Shown one piece after another: positions 6,252 to 8,142 of a DNA stretch of 8,142 bases (position 1 is the first letter of the stretch; each line of letters starts with the position of its first letter). A program made the translations under genes and the position numbers. The stretch lies in the NCBI GenBank assembly GCA_905236195.1, contig CAJOOX010000063.1, forward strand, positions 1 through 8,142. The letters run 5' to 3'. The notes beneath the pieces are model-generated. The model had not been told where the DNA came from. It did not search any database and was given only the letters and a program-made list of their open reading frames with translations. This DNA comes from an uncultured Bacteroidales bacterium (GTDB lineage: Bacteria; Bacteroidota; Bacteroidia; Bacteroidales; UBA3663).

Positions 6252-6821
6252 TTACAATTTGGCAATCGTTTCGGCGATTACCCTTGGGTAGTGGGTGTAC
6301 TCGAGTTCATGCACCCGGGCTGCCAAAGAATGGGGTGTGTCGTCGGGCAGAACGGGACACTTCGCCTGGAAAATGGTGGCTCCCGAGTCGAGTTCTTCGT
6401 TGACATAGTGAACCGTGATGCCGCTCTCTTTTTCACCGCAGCGTAGAACGTCCTCGTGAACCCGCTCCCCATACATGCCTTTGCCTCCGTGGAGCGGCAA
6501 AAGAGAGGGGTGAATGTTGACGATAGCACGCGGGTAGGCGGCAATGAGGTAAGAGGGAATGCGCACCAGATAGCCGGCCAGCACTATGAAGTCGATGTTA
6601 AAGTTGCGAAGAATCTGCATCACCTTCGCCTCGTCTTTCATATCAGCGCCTGCAATCACCTCGGATGGGATGCCCAGCTGTCGGGCTCTTTCGAGTACAT
6701 AGGCCTCTGGCTTGTTGCAGATAATGAGGGAGATTTCAACCTCGGAATTTCCTTTGAAATAGGTTGTAATGTTCTCGGCATTCGTGCCCGAACCGGACGC
6801 AAAGATAGCTATTTTTTTCAT
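6252..6821 (-). CDS. purN: Phosphoribosylglycinamide formyltransferase (GAR transformylase)
   Basis: PurN transfers a formyl group from 10-formyltetrahydrofolate to GAR, the third step of purine synthesis, in the cytoplasm. The 189-residue product begins with the family start MKKIAIFASGSGTNAENI, in which SGSGTN (9-14) binds the substrate phosphate. The catalytic trio is present: N102 and H104 in VNIHPSLLPLHGG, and D145 in NEELDSGATI. The chosen ATG at 6821 lies directly before the conserved strand; an ATG at 6896 would add 25 unconserved residues. It is transcribed toward argR, 150 bp away, and diverges from acpP. Its predicted promoter lies about 160 bp upstream. The length matches the short folate-dependent family, not the ATP/formate-dependent PurT. 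Confidence 0.95.
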   Translation of the reverse strand: MKKIAIFASGSGTNAENITTYFKGNSEVEISLIICNKPEAYVLERARQLGIPSEVIAGADMKDEAKVMQILRNFNIDFIVLAGYLVRIPSYLIAAYPRAIVNIHPSLLPLHGGKGMYGERVHEDVLRCGEKESGITVHYVNEELDSGATIFQAKCPVLPDDTPHSLAARVHELEYTHYPRVIAETIAKL

Positions 6822-6914
6822 TGATTTTACGATGATTTTTGCCCATTTGAATTTATTTTGTGCAGAAAACTTAACTTTCTCCCCAAAATGTTTCAATAGA
6901 TGGAGAATTTTGTG

Positions 6915-6923
6915 TTACTTTGC
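6915..6923 (+). promoter_or_regulatory. Possible acpP promoter (-7 box TTACTTTGC)
   Basis: The sequence TTACTTTGC resembles the Bacteroidetes -7 box TAnnTTTG with one mismatch or one missing base, and TTTC occurs about 20 bases upstream (6891-6894). It would give acpP a leader of about 170 nt. A nearer but weaker alternative is TTTG (7035-7038) with TATTTTTC (7055-7062), which has a short 16-base spacer. I cannot choose between them. Confidence 0.35.
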
Positions 6924-6957
6924 AGCATGAAATCGTGAAATTTGGTCTCAAAAAACA

Positions 6958-7015
6958 CAGAAATGTCAGTTTCGCGCCGCAAAGGTAAAGAAAAATTTCT
7001 GAATTAACGGCGAAA
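6958..7015. repeat. Interleaved inverted repeats around the purN promoter box
   Basis: CAGAAAT (6958-6964) is a perfect inverted match to ATTTCTG (6995-7001). Separately, TTTCG plus CCG (6970-6974 and 6977-6979, two bases between) pairs with CGGCGAAA (7008-7015). Both flank the minus-strand box at 6980-6987. The two pairings interleave, so they could alternate or mark protein-binding half-sites. This is the most patterned part of the 278-bp purN-acpP region. Confidence 0.4.
6980..6987 (-). promoter_or_regulatory. Predicted purN promoter (-7 box TACCTTTG)
   Basis: The minus strand reads TACCTTTG, an exact match to TAnnTTTG. No good TTTG -33 element stands at the standard spacing; a TTTC is about 24 bases upstream. 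Initiation near 6973 would leave a purN leader of about 150 nt. The box lies inside two nested inverted repeats. Confidence 0.5.
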
Positions 7016-7070
7016 GAAGAGACAAATCTTAAAATTTGGACAAAATTCCGTGATTATTTTTCTTAGAACA

Positions 7071-7080
7071 TTAATATTAA
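7071..7080. promoter_or_regulatory. Palindrome TTAATATTAA upstream of acpP
   Basis: A perfect 10-bp AT-only palindrome lies 20 bp before the acpP start. It might be an operator or part of the leader. Chance is a real alternative given the local A+T richness. No ribosome-binding purine run is seen between it and the ATG, as is usual in Bacteroidetes. Confidence 0.25.
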
Positions 7081-7099
7081 CCCATAAAATTTTAGAATT

Positions 7100-7333
7100 A
7101 TGTCAGAAATCGAATCTAAAGTAAAAGAGATTATCGTTGAAAAGTTGGGCGTTGAAGAATCTGAGGTTACCCTTGAGGCTTCTTTCACTAATGATCTTGG
7201 CGCTGACTCACTCGACACCGTTGAGCTCATCATGGAGTTCGAGAAGGAATTCGGTATCACCATTCCCGATGACCAGGCTGAGAAGATCGCTACTGTAGGT
7301 GACGCTGTAGCTTACATCGAGAACAATAAGTAA
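7100..7333 (+). CDS. acpP: Acyl carrier protein
   Basis: AcpP carries growing fatty acyl chains as thioesters on a 4'-phosphopantetheine arm. The 77-residue acidic product has the standard ACP layout: helix I (MSEIESKVKEIIVEKLGV), then FTNDLGADSLDTVELIMEFEKEF. The phosphopantetheine attachment serine is S37 in the invariant DSL, and helix IV ends at AVAYIENNK. The length is normal and the ATG at 7100 is the only sensible start. fabF follows 161 bp downstream on the same strand, the usual acpP-fabF pairing in bacteria. The gap holds two predicted RNA hairpins, the second with a terminator-like T-run, which may let ACP be made in excess over FabF. Confidence 0.98.
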   Translation: MSEIESKVKEIIVEKLGVEESEVTLEASFTNDLGADSLDTVELIMEFEKEFGITIPDDQAEKIATVGDAVAYIENNK

Positions 7334-7351
7334 AAAAAACGATTCCCCGCC

Positions 7352-7381
7352 GGACTCCTTATTTATATAGATATGGAGTTC
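7352..7381 (+). other. Hairpin just after acpP
   Basis: ACTCC (7354-7358) pairs with GGAGT (7375-7379), extended outward by a G-U and a G-C pair and inward by TAT/ATA (7360-7362 with 7371-7373) after one mismatch. The stem is moderate and no T-run follows. It could protect the acpP 3' end or form the first domain of the folded intergenic RNA. Confidence 0.5.
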
Positions 7382-7394
7382 TGTTGAGGACATC

Positions 7395-7469
7395 ATTCCG
7401 AGCGAATACGCAGGCTACGTTGAGTCGTAGATGGGCAAATCCCCCTGCGACGTCGCTCGGGATTTTTTT
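7395..7469 (+). terminator. Branched RNA structure with T-run between acpP and fabF (terminator or attenuator)
   Basis: ATTCCGAGCGA (7395-7405) pairs with TCGCTCGGGAT (7453-7463) in 11 bp with one G-U. After a 3x3 internal loop, CGCAGG (7409-7414) pairs with CCTGCG (7444-7449). The interior can form a 5-bp hairpin CTACG/CGTAG (7415-7419, 7426-7430) and a small GGG/CCC hairpin (7433-7435, 7441-7443), giving a three-way junction. The outer stem is followed by seven T (7463-7469, overlapping its last pair). This is far more elaborate than an ordinary terminator. No TAnnTTTG box lies in the 25 bp before fabF, so fabF probably relies on readthrough. I do not recognise a named RNA family. Confidence 0.75.
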
Positions 7470-7494
7470 ATTTCTGATCAAAAATTTCAAAATT

Positions 7495-8142
7495 ATGGAA
7501 CTCAAAAGAGTAGTAGTTACAGGTCTCGGCGCTATCACGCCTCTTGGCAATAACGTTGATGACACTTGGAAAAATATTGCAGCAGGCAAGAGCGGTTGCG
7601 CTCCCATCACCTTATTTAATGCTGAGAAGTTCAAAACCCATTTCGCCTGTGAGGTGAAAGGCTTTGACCCCAACGAACATTTCGACCGTAAGGAAGCCCG
7701 CAAACTGGACCGCTATGCCCAGTTCGCCATGGTGGCTGCCCAGCAGGCCATCGAGGATGCTAAAATCAACCTCGAAACCGAGGATAAGAACCGCGTTGGC
7801 GTAATCTTCAGTGCCGGTATCGGCGGCATCCAGACCTTCCAGGAGGAAGTGGGCGGATACACAGAAGAAGGCGGCCCTCATTTCAACCCCTTCTTCATCC
7901 CCAAGATGATTGCCGACATCGCTGCCGGTCAGATTTCCATCACCTACGGGTTCCATGGCCCCAACTACGGTACCGTGTCGGCTTGCGCTTCGTCCAACAA
8001 CGGCATGATTGATGCCTTCAACCTGTTGCGTCTGGGCAAGGCCAACATCATGGTAACGGGTGGTGCCGAGGCAGCTATCTGTGAGACGGGGGTTGGTGGT
8101 TTCAATGCCATGCATGCCCTCTCTACCCGTAACGATGAGCCC
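7495..8142 (+). CDS. fabF: Beta-ketoacyl-ACP synthase II, N-terminal part (cut by window end)
   Basis: FabF condenses malonyl-ACP with acyl-ACP to lengthen fatty acids. The first 216 codons are present and the frame is open to the last base; a complete FabF is about 410-420 residues, so roughly half is missing at the window edge. The start MELKRVVVTGLGAITPLGN is the classic thiolase-fold opening. The catalytic cysteine is C164 in GTVSACASSNNG, and NIMVTGGAEAAI (184-195) follows as in FabB/FabF. The catalytic histidines lie beyond the window. FabF rather than FabB is favoured by the acpP neighbour and the start motif. The ATG at 7495 has no Shine-Dalgarno sequence, only an A-rich leader. Confidence 0.96.
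   Translation, partial: MELKRVVVTGLGAITPLGNNVDDTWKNIAAGKSGCAPITLFNAEKFKTHFACEVKGFDPNEHFDRKEARKLDRYAQFAMVAAQQAIEDAKINLETEDKNRVGVIFSAGIGGIQTFQEEVGGYTEEGGPHFNPFFIPKMIADIAAGQISITYGFHGPNYGTVSACASSNNGMIDAFNLLRLGKANIMVTGGAEAAICETGVGGFNAMHALSTRNDEP

Noticed and set aside
6800..6807. An exact minus-strand TATCTTTG promoter-like match
   Set aside because: It lies inside purN and simply encodes part of the conserved KIAIFASGSG strand, so it is most likely a coincidence.
6822..6896. A 25-residue N-terminal extension of PurN from ATG 6896
   Set aside because: The added residues are not PurN-like, while MKKIAIFASGSGTN at 6821 is the standard start.
7612..8115. A 167-codon minus-strand open frame opposite fabF
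   Set aside because: It overlaps fabF, whose active-site motif is intact, and its product has no recognisable feature.

Overview
The window looks like chromosome of a member of the Bacteroidales, probably a Prevotella- or Bacteroides-like gut or oral bacterium. Three things point there. The gene order argR, GNAT acyltransferase, argG, argC, argD is typical of the group. Promoter-like boxes match the Bacteroidetes -7 consensus TAnnTTTG. No gene start has a clear Shine-Dalgarno sequence, and the protein sequences fit. The order is recalled from memory; the genus cannot be fixed without a search.

Layout. Positions 7-6101, minus strand: an arginine biosynthesis operon read right to left. It holds argR (repressor), a GNAT-fold protein that is probably the glutamate N-acyltransferase, argG, a 60-residue PspC-domain membrane protein, argC and argD. 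It ends in a strong intrinsic terminator whose stem includes the last codons of argD and whose loop carries its stop codon. Thirteen bases further on begins a MATE-family efflux transporter, whose 3' part contains an in-frame 7-bp tandem repeat. Three junctions inside the operon (GNAT/argG, argG/pspC, argC/argD) are all TAA-NNN-ATG, in the same frame. Positions 6252-6821, minus strand: purN, the purine-pathway GAR transformylase, separated from argR by 150 bp rich in palindromes. Positions 6822-7099: a regulatory region between the divergent genes purN and acpP. Positions 7100-8142, plus strand: acpP (acyl carrier protein) and the first 216 codons of fabF (beta-ketoacyl-ACP synthase II, cut by the window edge). 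A long folded RNA element ending in seven T lies between acpP and fabF.

How they work together. ArgR senses arginine and probably controls its own downstream operon. The GNAT protein would acylate glutamate, ArgC reduces the acyl-glutamyl phosphate, ArgD transaminates the semialdehyde and ArgG makes argininosuccinate from citrulline. argB, the carbamoyltransferase and argH are not here. In Bacteroidetes the acyl group may be succinyl rather than acetyl. AcpP and FabF are partners in fatty acid elongation. No mobile element, CRISPR array, tRNA or rRNA was seen. The points of most interest are the folded acpP-fabF element, the heptamer tract in the MATE gene, the cysteine cluster in the GNAT protein and the argD stop/terminator overlap. 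No intergenic stretch exceeds 300 bases; the longest is 278 bp between purN and acpP.
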